NCBI GenBank assembly: GCA_023411215.1
Contig: JAEYOY010000086.1
Span: 1 to 48,226, forward strand
Length of the DNA stretch: 48,226 nucleotides
Reading direction: 5' to 3'
DNA from: Bacillota bacterium
GTDB lineage: Bacteria > Bacillota > Clostridia > Lachnospirales > Lachnospiraceae
Shown here: in pieces, positions 16,106 to 24,484 of the stretch
How positions within the stretch are numbered: position 1 is the first letter of the stretch
How the letters are laid out: every line of letters begins with the position of its first letter
Notes under the pieces: generated by a model
Told to the model about the DNA's origin: nothing
The model's database searches: none
The model's input: the letters and a program-made list of their open reading frames with translations, nothing else
Program-made: the position numbers and the translations under genes

Positions 16106-17185
16106 ATGATGAGTCAAATTTCAAAAAAGCATACAGAAGCATGTCGATTTTGTTGGATGTGCCGTCACCTTTGTCCGGTTGGATTAGCAACCGGCAGGGA
16201 AGTGAATACTCCTCGTGCAAAGGCGCTTCTGCTTTCCATGGTAGATCGAGGAGAAGAATATGATCAGGATATTGCACAGGCAATGTATGAATGTGTTCTA
16301 TGCGGATCCTGTACCAATGACTGTGTTACCGGCTTTGATCCTACCGTATTCATTCGGGAAGCACGTACGATGGCAGCAGTGGAAGATTTGTTGCCAAAGG
16401 CAGTGGAAGAAATTATAGCAAATATCAATAATACAGGAAATATCTATGGTATACAAAAACCAAAGTATACCGGTACTGCAGCAAATGCAGAGGTATTACT
16501 CTATATCGGTGAAGTCGCAGCTTGCAAGCAGCCTACGATGGCTACAGCGGTCATGAGTCTTTTGAAAAAAGCGGATATTCCTTTTACGGTACTGGAGGAC
16601 GAACCGGCTTCCGCAACTTCGATTGGTGATTTGATCGGTTTTGTAGAAGAAGTACGTATTCAGGCAAAAGCTTGTGCCAATGCAATTAATGCTACCGGTG
16701 CAAAAACCGTAGTTGTATTAGACAGCTATGAAGCCGCCACAATGAAACAACGCTATCCGGAATGGAATTGTACGATTAATGCAGATGTCGTGACAGCGAC
16801 CTCCTTCATCGCAAGGCTGATTGAGGAAGGAAAGCTTGTACCAAAAAAGATGACAGGTGAGGTTACCTATCACGATGACTCACGACTTGCCCGTGACTTA
16901 GATGAGCATGAACCTGCCCGTAATATAATAAAGGCAATGGGACTTAATCTGCAGGAGATGTTCTTGAACCGACGATTGGCAAAATGTTGTGGCAGTGAGC
17001 TACTAAAGGCTTATGCTCCAGAGCTTGCAGCCTTGACAGCTGAAGGTAGATGGCAGGATGTCAGCCGAACCACAGCAGATACCTTAGTAGTTGCTTCGCC
17101 CCAGGTAATGAATGTGATGGGAGCTAAGGTCCCTTCCGATAAGCAAATCAAAGACCTTTATGTTTTGTTAGATCAGATTTGTTAA
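16106..17185 (+). CDS. Two-[4Fe-4S] (Fe-S)-binding protein, HdrD/GlpC-like with degenerate CCG region
   Basis: 359 residues. Two ferredoxin-type motifs are clear: Cys13, 16, 19 and 23, and Cys63, 66, 69 and 73. Each could bind a [4Fe-4S] cluster. The C-terminal part resembles the CCG domains of GlpC, LldE and HdrD, but only one CCG is left (near residue 290, AKCCGSE). The first CCG position reads PASATSIGDLIGF and the usual HDPC segment reads HDDS. It lies between the flavin dehydrogenase and EtfB, which suggests that it is an electron-carrying subunit of the same complex. A GGGGGAG RBS sits eight bases before the start. Confidence 0.88.
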   Translation: MMSQISKKHTEACRFCWMCRHLCPVGLATGREVNTPRAKALLLSMVDRGEEYDQDIAQAMYECVLCGSCTNDCVTGFDPTVFIREARTMAAVEDLLPKAVEEIIANINNTGNIYGIQKPKYTGTAANAEVLLYIGEVAACKQPTMATAVMSLLKKADIPFTVLEDEPASATSIGDLIGFVEEVRIQAKACANAINATGAKTVVVLDSYEAATMKQRYPEWNCTINADVVTATSFIARLIEEGKLVPKKMTGEVTYHDDSRLARDLDEHEPARNIIKAMGLNLQEMFLNRRLAKCCGSELLKAYAPELAALTAEGRWQDVSRTTADTLVVASPQVMNVMGAKVPSDKQIKDLYVLLDQIC

Positions 17186-17189
17186 GCCT

Positions 17190-17972
17190 ATGAATATTAT
17201 CGTTTGTATCAAATTAGTGCCTTCGGTAATGGATCTGTCGATGGACCAGGATTATGTACTGCAGCGGGATAGAGTGGTTCAGATTGTCAATCCTGCCGAT
17301 GAGTCAGCGATTGAGGCAGCCTTACGCCTGAAAGAAAACGGATCGGTCACTGTAATTACTATGGGTAAGCCTTCGGTAGATGATGCGTTACGATCCCTGC
17401 TGGCCCGCGGAGTAGACAGAGCCATACTAATCACAGATAAAGACTTTGCAGGAGCAGATACCTATGCGACAGCAAGGACACTGTCCGCTGTAGTGAGTAA
17501 TAAGAGAAATGGTTTGGGAGATTTTGATCTAATACTTTGTGGCAGACGAGCGATTGATGGTGAAACGGGACAGGTACCAGCGGAGTTAGCAGTTCTTTTA
17601 AAGCTTCCGTTTGTCACGAATATTACAAAGATTAATTCTGACCATAATAAGATAGTATGCAGCCGACTTCTGGAGGAAGGCATCGAAGAATTAGAATTGG
17701 AGGCACCGGCTATCCTGTCCCTTTGTGAGTACAGTTATCCACTAAGACTGGCAACCATCCTGGGACTTCAAAAAGTGAGACATATGCCAATTATTACTCT
17801 ATCCAGAGAGGAGCTTGGTCTTAAAAAGGAAGAATGCGGATTAAAGGGTTCCCCCACCCGTGTCCGAAGCGTGACAGGGCAACCCCAAGGTCTTCGCAAG
17901 GTGACAATTGCCAAGAGTATGGACGAGGGTATCGCAAGGTTGAGCGGATTGATTGCAGAGGTTTCGTTATGA
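17190..17972 (+). CDS. etfB: Electron transfer flavoprotein subunit beta
   Basis: 260 residues, normal for EtfB/FixA. NPADESAIEAALRLKE at about 35-50 and GRRAIDGETGQVP near 125 are the characteristic nucleotide-binding segments. It starts five bases after the Fe-S gene, so translation is likely coupled. Placed after an LctD-like dehydrogenase it may belong to a bifurcating Etf, which couples NAD+ and ferredoxin to a 2-hydroxyacid. The second FAD site that marks bifurcation cannot be judged by eye. Confidence 0.93.
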   Translation: MNIIVCIKLVPSVMDLSMDQDYVLQRDRVVQIVNPADESAIEAALRLKENGSVTVITMGKPSVDDALRSLLARGVDRAILITDKDFAGADTYATARTLSAVVSNKRNGLGDFDLILCGRRAIDGETGQVPAELAVLLKLPFVTNITKINSDHNKIVCSRLLEEGIEELELEAPAILSLCEYSYPLRLATILGLQKVRHMPIITLSREELGLKKEECGLKGSPTRVRSVTGQPQGLRKVTIAKSMDEGIARLSGLIAEVSL

Positions 17973-18928
17973 TAACATCGAATGATATATGGGTAATCGG
18001 AGATAAGAGGATCAAATATAATTTGGAACTTATATCTAAGGCACGTTCCATGGCTGATATATGTGCAGGAAGAGTTTATGCGGTAATGCTATATGAAAAT
18101 GACCCGGACGATTGGATCCGAGCAGGAGCGGATGAGATATATCTTCTGCAGGGGCTGGAAGAGATATCAGATGATTCAGCCATAGCACATACGCTGGAAG
18201 AACTTCTTCGTGAGAATATGCCGGGGACGGTTTTATTTCAGGCAACCGTGAGAGGCAGAGCGATTGCACCGGCAGTTGCTGCACTGCTGGGTACAGGTCT
18301 TACAGCAGACTGCATTGACCTGAGGATGGAGAAAAGCGGACTGCTCCTTCAAAAGCGCCCGGCCATGGGTGATAGCATTATTGCAGAGATAGTCTGTGAG
18401 AAGCATCGGCCCCAGATGGCTACGGTACGACAGGGGGTGTTAGAAAATCCGACATTCCAAAATAAGCCTACCGGTAAAGTTAGCAAAATTCCAATAGAGA
18501 TTAATCCGTCAGTCACTAAAAGGAGCTTTACAGCTGCACAAAACAGCGAGCTTTTATCGGAAGCAGATATAATTCTTGCCGGAGGAGCCGGTATAGGATG
18601 CCGTGAGGGCTTTGAATATTTACAAAGGATAGCCCGACAAATGGGAGCATGTGTCGGAGCAAGCCGCGCAGCAGTAGATGCCGGCTATGCACCCTACTCC
18701 TGGCAGATCGGACAGACCGGAACTGCAGTGAAACCTAAATTGTACATTGCTGTGGGAATCAGCGGGGCAGTGCATCATATCGTAGGGATGAATGCTTCCG
18801 ACTATATTGTTGCAATCAATAGGGATGCAAAGGCTCCCATCCTTAGCTACGCTGATTATGCAATCATCGGTGAATGGAGACAAGTCCTGGAGGAATGGTC
18901 TTTAAGCTTTCAAGAAAGGAAGGTATAA
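17969..18928 (+). CDS. etfA: Electron transfer flavoprotein subunit alpha
   Basis: 319 residues. The N-terminal Etf domain includes FQATVRGRAIAPAVAALLGTGLTADC. The C-terminal FAD-binding domain includes the VGASRAAVDAGYAP region, QIGQTGTAVKP and GISGAVHH. I choose the ATG at 17969, overlapping the etfB stop by four bases, over the in-frame ATG at 17834 that would run through the etfB coding region. No ferredoxin-like cysteine motif is present, unlike LctC of acetogens, which carries its own; the separate Fe-S protein upstream may take that role. Confidence 0.93.
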   Translation: MITSNDIWVIGDKRIKYNLELISKARSMADICAGRVYAVMLYENDPDDWIRAGADEIYLLQGLEEISDDSAIAHTLEELLRENMPGTVLFQATVRGRAIAPAVAALLGTGLTADCIDLRMEKSGLLLQKRPAMGDSIIAEIVCEKHRPQMATVRQGVLENPTFQNKPTGKVSKIPIEINPSVTKRSFTAAQNSELLSEADIILAGGAGIGCREGFEYLQRIARQMGACVGASRAAVDAGYAPYSWQIGQTGTAVKPKLYIAVGISGAVHHIVGMNASDYIVAINRDAKAPILSYADYAIIGEWRQVLEEWSLSFQERKV

Positions 18929-18930
18929 AT

Positions 18931-19746
18931 ATGAATTATAAAAAATCCTATGAACCTAAAATTGGCTATACTCCGATCAGTAAGATTGGAGAGAGCAGCT
19001 TGAAAATGTTGGAGTTTGGTATGATCGAGCTAGCTTACGGGGATGAGATTACATATGATACAGAGGATAAGGAAACAGCATTTATTCTCTTAGGTGGTCA
19101 GTGTGATTTCGCTTTTGATGATGTTGTATGGAAAAACGTCGGAGGAAGGCGTTCCGTATTCGAAGGAAAGGCACACAGTGTCTATATGCCCAGAAATAAA
19201 AAAGTTCATATTTCAAGTAAGCAGAATGTTAAGATTGCTGTCTGTGCCACCAAGGTAGCGGAGGATACGAAACCACAGCTAATTACACCTGATATGGTAA
19301 AATCCTCAATTCTCGGTGTAAAGCCCTGGGAGAGGGATACCCATTTTATCATTGATGCAAGCACGAATGCAAAGAATTTAACGATTGGCGAGGCATTTGT
19401 GACACCCGGAAACTGGGCTGGTTTTCCGCCTCACAAGCATGACCAGGATAATATGCCAAGGGAAGGTGTTCTCGAGGAAATTTACTACTTCCTATTTCAA
19501 CCGGAGCAAGGCTTTGCGATTCAACGCCTCTACACCAAGGATGGCGAAATTGATGAGTGCTATGTAGTAAAGCAGGATGAGCTGGTTGAATTCCCGAAGG
19601 GCTACCATACCACCGTAGGAGCACCGGGCTATAACACATATTTTCTGTGGCTTATGGCTGGCGAGCATCAGGGATTTTTCCGTGTGAATGATCCGGATCA
19701 TGACTGGGTCATGGCAGTAGAAAATATGATCAAGAAAAATCGATAG
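18931..19746 (+). CDS. iolB: IolB / 5-deoxy-glucuronate isomerase family protein
   Basis: 271 residues. It has the KduI/IolB two-cupin pattern, with metal ligands visible in PPHKH (His168, His170), LEEIYYF (Glu182/183) and KGYHTTVG (His226). In inositol breakdown IolB makes 2-deoxy-5-keto-gluconate from 5-deoxy-glucuronate. No other upstream iol gene (iolG, E or D) is present, so the true substrate may be a different uronate-like sugar. The start at 18931 follows the RBS AAAGGAAGG, two bases after the etfA stop. The symbol marks family membership, not proven activity. Confidence 0.85.
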   Translation: MNYKKSYEPKIGYTPISKIGESSLKMLEFGMIELAYGDEITYDTEDKETAFILLGGQCDFAFDDVVWKNVGGRRSVFEGKAHSVYMPRNKKVHISSKQNVKIAVCATKVAEDTKPQLITPDMVKSSILGVKPWERDTHFIIDASTNAKNLTIGEAFVTPGNWAGFPPHKHDQDNMPREGVLEEIYYFLFQPEQGFAIQRLYTKDGEIDECYVVKQDELVEFPKGYHTTVGAPGYNTYFLWLMAGEHQGFFRVNDPDHDWVMAVENMIKKNR

Positions 19747-19770
19747 GGTGTGAGGTCTAAGGTGAATAAA

Positions 19771-20928
19771 ATGGATGAATATGATGTTGTGGTAGCAGGT
19801 GGAGGAATAGCCGGAATATCGGCAGGCTTATCCGCTGCCAGAAACGGTGCAAAGGTATTGCTGATCGAAAAGGAATGCGTGCTCGGTGGGCTTGCAACGC
19901 TGGGGCTCATTACCATATTTCTGCCTCTTTGCGATGGTATGGGGAATCAAGTCATATACGGTATCGGAGAAGAATTGCTTCGGCTCAGCATCAAGCATGG
20001 CTATGAAGAAAATTATCCCAAGGCATGGTTGGAAAACGGTACTTTAGAAGAAAAAAAGAAACATCGATATTTGGTTCAATATAACCCTAACTTGTTTGCG
20101 ATCGAAGCGGAGCAGCTTCTGATTAAGGAAAAAGTTGATATTTTATATGATACCTGGATAACCGGCACAGAGCTTTCGGAGGACGGAAAAACCATTAAAA
20201 GTATCCAAATAGTAAATAAATCCGGCTCGTCCAGTATCTATGCCAAGACCTTCGTGGATTGCACCGGTGATGCTGATCTATGTCATTTCAGTAAAGTACC
20301 GACATCAAGCTTCAAAGAGAATAAGCAGGCAGCCTGGTATTATGGATTAGCAGAGGGTGTGCTTGATCTTAGAACGCTGGGAGCGGTAGATAAGCCAGCA
20401 GGAGATGCGAAGGAAGAAGTCCTCGGCAAGGCATTTTCGGGAATGGACGCAATAGAAAACAGTAGGATAATAATTAATAGCCATAGAATTATGCTGGAAG
20501 ATATCTTAGAAAGACGTAAAATTCATAAGGATATGGTTCCGGTGAATATCCCTACCATTTTGCAGGTACGTATGACACGAAAAATAATCGGGGAATATGA
20601 ATTGGCCTCTGAGGATGAAGGAAAGAGCTTCGATGACAGCATAGGTCTAACCGGTGACTGGCGAAAGCGTGGTCCGGTGTATCACATTCCCTATCGATGT
20701 CTGTATTCCTCTCGGGTAACAAATCTTGCTGTGGCAGGACGCTGTATCTCTGTGTCGAATAATGATGTATGGGATATTACAAGAGTAATTCCCTGTTGCT
20801 GCGTTACCGGAGAAGCGGCTGGGGCAGCTGCAGCACTTGCAGTAAGGAGTGAGAGCTCCTTCGCCGAGGTTGATATCCGAACACTGCAGAATACTCTGGA
20901 GAGAGCAGATGTAAAGCTGAGAACGTAA
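19771..20928 (+). CDS. FAD-dependent oxidoreductase (GIDA/FAD_oxidored type)
   Basis: 385 residues. The N-terminal dinucleotide-binding fold VVVAGGGIAGISAGLSAA is followed by the EKE acid at strand 2. FVDCTGDADLC and a C-terminal FAD segment with VAGRCISVSNNDVWDITRVIP match the PF12831-like family. Many such genes lie next to sugar utilisation genes without a known reaction. I choose ATG 19771 (AAGGTG just upstream) over GTG 19750. It is the last gene of the operon. It could oxidise a sugar hydroxyl at the start of the pathway, but this is inference. Confidence 0.88.
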   Translation: MDEYDVVVAGGGIAGISAGLSAARNGAKVLLIEKECVLGGLATLGLITIFLPLCDGMGNQVIYGIGEELLRLSIKHGYEENYPKAWLENGTLEEKKKHRYLVQYNPNLFAIEAEQLLIKEKVDILYDTWITGTELSEDGKTIKSIQIVNKSGSSSIYAKTFVDCTGDADLCHFSKVPTSSFKENKQAAWYYGLAEGVLDLRTLGAVDKPAGDAKEEVLGKAFSGMDAIENSRIIINSHRIMLEDILERRKIHKDMVPVNIPTILQVRMTRKIIGEYELASEDEGKSFDDSIGLTGDWRKRGPVYHIPYRCLYSSRVTNLAVAGRCISVSNNDVWDITRVIPCCCVTGEAAGAAAALAVRSESSFAEVDIRTLQNTLERADVKLRT

Positions 20929-20992
20929 TTACTTAGCTAGTTCGGTTTCTTTGGATCCTGAGATAATTTTAGTATAGAAAACAAAGCATGGA

Positions 20993-21020
20993 AGGAAGCG
21001 GCTAAGCCTTGTCGCTTCCT
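20993..21020. terminator. Weak hairpin between convergent genes
   Basis: An 8 bp inverted repeat, AGGAAGCG with CGCTTCCT, overlaps the end of the AraC gene. There is no T run on either side, so termination here is uncertain. No better terminator of the long operon is visible. Confidence 0.3.
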
Positions 21021-21835
21021 ACTGATTTGCGAAACTTATGCGGTGAAAGGCCATAATATTTCTTGAAAATACGACTAAAATATAGAGGGTCCGTAATACC
21101 GATATTTTCTGCTATTTCACTGACCTGTAGAGTGGATGATAATAGCAGCTCCCTTGCTTTATCCATTCGAATCCTTTGAAGGTAGTGATAGGGCGAGTAA
21201 CCTATAAGCTCAGCAAATAAATGACAGAAGCGGCTTCTGCTTAAATGTGCCATTGCCGCATAGCTGTCAAGATCTGCGGGCTCATTGTAATGCTCGCAGA
21301 TATATCCTGCAATAGAATAAATGTCGTCATAACCGGAAGAATAATCCGGGCTTGCATCCTTGGAAAGCAAAGTAATGAGCTGAAGCAGCAGACAATTTTC
21401 TTCCTGCTCATGCATGGATTTTTTTAAAGTATATACTCGTAATAACTGATGTAAAAGTCGTTCAAACTGCATGCAGGAATGAACCGGAAGAATGGTAGAC
21501 CTCGTAATGTTGGCAGACCTGAGAATCTCTTCTATGGATAGCCCGGTAAAATGCAGCCAATAATTTCTGGAATTACCCTCCGGAGAAAAAATATAATATT
21601 GTTTTACTCTTGGATAATAAATCATACATTCTCCGGCATTCAATTTCTTTAGTTTCCCATCTATCTCCACTTCCATCCAGCCGTTTTGTACATATAGCAT
21701 TTGATAATCGGAACGACCGTTTTCGCGTAATACTCCATAGGGATAAGCCGTCGGCTGCTGAAATCCACAACTATTGACATGTAGGTAAGAAACGGGTAAA
21801 AAGTCGGTTGTATTCTCTGCTATATAATTCTTCAT
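21002..21835 (-). CDS. AraC-family transcriptional regulator
   Basis: 277 residues. An N-terminal cupin-like ligand domain (about 10-150) precedes the C-terminal double helix-turn-helix (about 170-272), with LSRSRFCHLFAELIGYSPYHYLQRIRM-type spacing and the family tail DPLYFSRIFKKYYGLSPHKFR. RBS AGGAGGAAA is present. It is divergent from the GH2 gene, with 315 bases between, and most likely activates the GH2/epimerase pair. It could also act on the upstream catabolic operon that ends 70 bases away. Confidence 0.93.
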   Translation of the reverse strand: MKNYIAENTTDFLPVSYLHVNSCGFQQPTAYPYGVLRENGRSDYQMLYVQNGWMEVEIDGKLKKLNAGECMIYYPRVKQYYIFSPEGNSRNYWLHFTGLSIEEILRSANITRSTILPVHSCMQFERLLHQLLRVYTLKKSMHEQEENCLLLQLITLLSKDASPDYSSGYDDIYSIAGYICEHYNEPADLDSYAAMAHLSRSRFCHLFAELIGYSPYHYLQRIRMDKARELLLSSTLQVSEIAENIGITDPLYFSRIFKKYYGLSPHKFRKSVGSDKA

Positions 21836-22021
21836 GAGGTTTCCTCCTGCTCTGAAATATAGGTTTATATTTACATATTAGTACCCTGGGTGTAACTGTG
21901 TCAAGCATGAATGTCCATATATATGACAGGTATGTATATACAAAGCCGGACGCATTTATATTACAATGAAATGGTAGAAACAGAACGTGGAAAATCATTT
22001 GCGCGTAAGCAAAGTGAGCAT

Positions 22022-22095
22022 AAGCAAGCTTGCTTGTACATATGCGAACGCGCACGCGAACCGGAAAAGCTCGCGAAGCGTGCTTCTTCCGGTTC
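22022..22095 (+). promoter_or_regulatory. Palindrome pair in the AraC/GH2 divergent region
   Basis: A perfect 14-base palindrome AAGCAAGCTTGCTT is at 22022-22035, inside a larger imperfect dyad whose arms contain GCGCGT and ACGCGC. At 22058-22095 an inverted repeat GAACCGGAA/TTCCGGTTC encloses AAGC/GCTT, giving a 13 bp stem with one bulge. The stretch is much richer in GC than its surroundings. It lies 55-130 bases before the GH2 start. It could be an attenuator or a regulator site, or an extragenic palindromic element. Confidence 0.5.
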
Positions 22096-22150
22096 TTCAA
22101 AGGATAATAATGCATAGATAAAACAGCGAGAAGAAAAGGAGAATACAAAA

Positions 22151-24484
22151 ATGAGAGAAAAAATCCTGCTAGATAATAATTGGAAGTTTCATTTGGGGGA
22201 TATTCCTACTCCACTTCCCTTGGCCAAAGGACCAACCTATATGCAGGCAAAAACCGAACAGGTAAAACTCGGTCCGGCCAGCATTGACTATAATGATATT
22301 TCCGAAGATTTCTCAGAGACAGGAGAGATGACGGCAGATTATTGGCAGGAGGTCATGCTCCCGCATGATTATATCATAGCACAGCAGCCAAAGAAGGAGA
22401 ACAACTTTACCCTTGGAGGCTTTCAATATGATAATGCATGGTATCGGTATCATTTTAAGATGGAAGAGAAGGATTTTAATAAAAGAATTAGCTTTTATTT
22501 TGAAGGTATTGCCGTATATGCAACTATTTATCTCAATGGCTGTCTTTTACAACACAATTTCTGTGGTTATACCTCCTTTGAAGTAGATGTCACGGATTTT
22601 GTCCGCTTTGATCGGGATAATGTATTAGCCATATATGTGGATTCAACCAGCCATCACGAGGGATGGTGGTACGAAGGTGGCGGGATTTATCGCCCTGTAT
22701 GGATGATTAAGACAGAAAAGATATCCGTGGACTTATATGGAGTATATGTCCATCCGGAGAAAATGACAGCTGACTTATGGAAGGTACCAACAGAAGTAAC
22801 GGTCAGAAATGATGATGTGTTAGAAAGAAGCATTACCCTAAGAACCAGGTTCACATCGCCGGAAGGAACTATTGCAGCACAAATGGAGGCTGAGGTACAT
22901 CTATTACCAAAGTCAAAGCAAACCGTATATATGGAAGTAGAAGTAGCAACCCCCTTACTGTGGGATATCGAAACCCCTAATCAATACTGCGTTGTTACAG
23001 AAATCCTAGAAGAGGGTAAGGTAATAGATGAGGTTAAGGACCGCTTTGGATTTAGAACTCTGCATTTTGATGCAAAGGAAGGTTTTTTTCTGAACGGAAA
23101 GCATGTACTGCTGAAAGGAGTAAATCTTCATCAGGACTACGGTCTGACAGGTAAAGCAGTGCCAAAAAGAGTGCAAAAATACAAATTGAAATTATTACAG
23201 GAAATGGGCGCCAATGCACTTCGGACCTCTCATTATCCAAATAGTGAGGCAACGATGGATTATTTAGATGAGATGGGCTTTCTGGTCATGGATGAAACCA
23301 GATATTTCAGCTCCGCTCCGGAGAGTCTCAAGCAGCTTGAGATGCTGATAAAGAGGGACCGCAACCGACCCGGAGTAATAATGTGGTCGATTGGTAATGA
23401 AGAACCCTGTGTCAAAACGGAAATGGGCTTAAGAATTACCCAGACTATGAAAGCTTTCGTTAAAACTCTGGATAAAACACGCCCCGTAACAGCTGCATTG
23501 TGCCATAGTCCATCAACTGCACCGGCAGTGGAACCGCTTGAGGTATTGGGAATCAATTATAATCTTCCTGAATATGAGCTGGTTCATGAAAAATATCCTG
23601 ATTTACCACTGGTAGCAGGAGAATGCTGTGCAACCGGAACTACGAGAGGCTGGTATCTGCCGGATAATCCGGACAGAGGCTATATTCAGGCATATGATCA
23701 TGATACGAATGCGGATTTCTTGGGGCGTGAAAGAACCTGGAAATTCTTCATGGAACGACCGTGGATTATGGGGGCCTTCCAGTGGGATGGAATTGAGCAC
23801 CGCGGGGAAGCACAATGGCCAAGACTTTGTTCACAATCAGGTGCAATCGATTTGTATTTACAGAAAAAGGATGCCTTTTATCAGAATCAATCCCACTGGA
23901 CGGACAAACCGATGGTTCACCTCTTACCCCATTGGAATCTGCAGGGTCACGAAGGGGAAGAGATTAAAGTGGTAGCTTATACCAACTGTGAAGAAGTGGA
24001 ATTATTCCAGGATGGGGTCTCACTTGGAAAGCAAGTACCCGGTAAATATGGGCACGGCGAATGGAAGGTAATCTATCAACCCGGTAAATTAAAGGTAAAC
24101 GCCGGAAAGAATGGAATAGTTGAGGCTCTTGAGGAAATTAAGACGACGAATGCACCGGTAAAATTAAAATTACGTCTGGAGGATGAGGGCATCAAGGCAG
24201 ACGGTAAGGATGTGGCAATTTTAACCTGCTATGCAGTGGATGATCAAGACAGATTAGTACCGGATGCCAGTCCTTATATAACGATTGAAACAAATGAGTT
24301 CGGAAAAGTACTGGGAACCGGCTCAGACGTCTGCGATCATGTACCACCTGCTTCTCCCTTCAGAAAAATGAGAGCTGGGCTATGTTCTGTTGCGGTACAA
24401 GCAGGGAAGGAAAAAGGTATCCTTAGAGTATGGGCAAGAGCTGAGAATTTACAGCCGGCAAGAATTGAGATTGAGCTAAATTAA
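22151..24484 (+). CDS. GH2 beta-galactosidase-like glycoside hydrolase
   Basis: 777 residues. The order is: sugar-binding jelly roll (about 1-190), immunoglobulin-like domain (about 190-305), TIM-barrel catalytic domain (about 305-600), then a DUF4982-like and an immunoglobulin-like C-terminal domain. The acid/base is Glu417 in WSIGNEE. The nucleophile is probably Glu491 in VAGECCATGTTRG, a form seen in GH2 relatives with the DUF4982 tail. No signal peptide is present, so it acts in the cytosol on imported oligosaccharides. RBS AAAGGAGA supports the start. Beta-galactosidase is the best guess; beta-glucuronidase or another exo activity is not excluded. Confidence 0.92.
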   Translation: MREKILLDNNWKFHLGDIPTPLPLAKGPTYMQAKTEQVKLGPASIDYNDISEDFSETGEMTADYWQEVMLPHDYIIAQQPKKENNFTLGGFQYDNAWYRYHFKMEEKDFNKRISFYFEGIAVYATIYLNGCLLQHNFCGYTSFEVDVTDFVRFDRDNVLAIYVDSTSHHEGWWYEGGGIYRPVWMIKTEKISVDLYGVYVHPEKMTADLWKVPTEVTVRNDDVLERSITLRTRFTSPEGTIAAQMEAEVHLLPKSKQTVYMEVEVATPLLWDIETPNQYCVVTEILEEGKVIDEVKDRFGFRTLHFDAKEGFFLNGKHVLLKGVNLHQDYGLTGKAVPKRVQKYKLKLLQEMGANALRTSHYPNSEATMDYLDEMGFLVMDETRYFSSAPESLKQLEMLIKRDRNRPGVIMWSIGNEEPCVKTEMGLRITQTMKAFVKTLDKTRPVTAALCHSPSTAPAVEPLEVLGINYNLPEYELVHEKYPDLPLVAGECCATGTTRGWYLPDNPDRGYIQAYDHDTNADFLGRERTWKFFMERPWIMGAFQWDGIEHRGEAQWPRLCSQSGAIDLYLQKKDAFYQNQSHWTDKPMVHLLPHWNLQGHEGEEIKVVAYTNCEEVELFQDGVSLGKQVPGKYGHGEWKVIYQPGKLKVNAGKNGIVEALEEIKTTNAPVKLKLRLEDEGIKADGKDVAILTCYAVDDQDRLVPDASPYITIETNEFGKVLGTGSDVCDHVPPASPFRKMRAGLCSVAVQAGKEKGILRVWARAENLQPARIEIELN

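Noticed and set aside
17834..17968. Longer N terminus for EtfA
   Set aside because: It would overlap EtfB for 135 bases in another frame; the ATG at 17969 has the usual four-base overlap.
21771..22148. 125-codon minus-strand frame over the AraC start and intergenic palindromes
   Set aside because: It overlaps the AraC gene, has no RBS, and its sequence is low in domain-like features; it only reflects the open palindromic gap.
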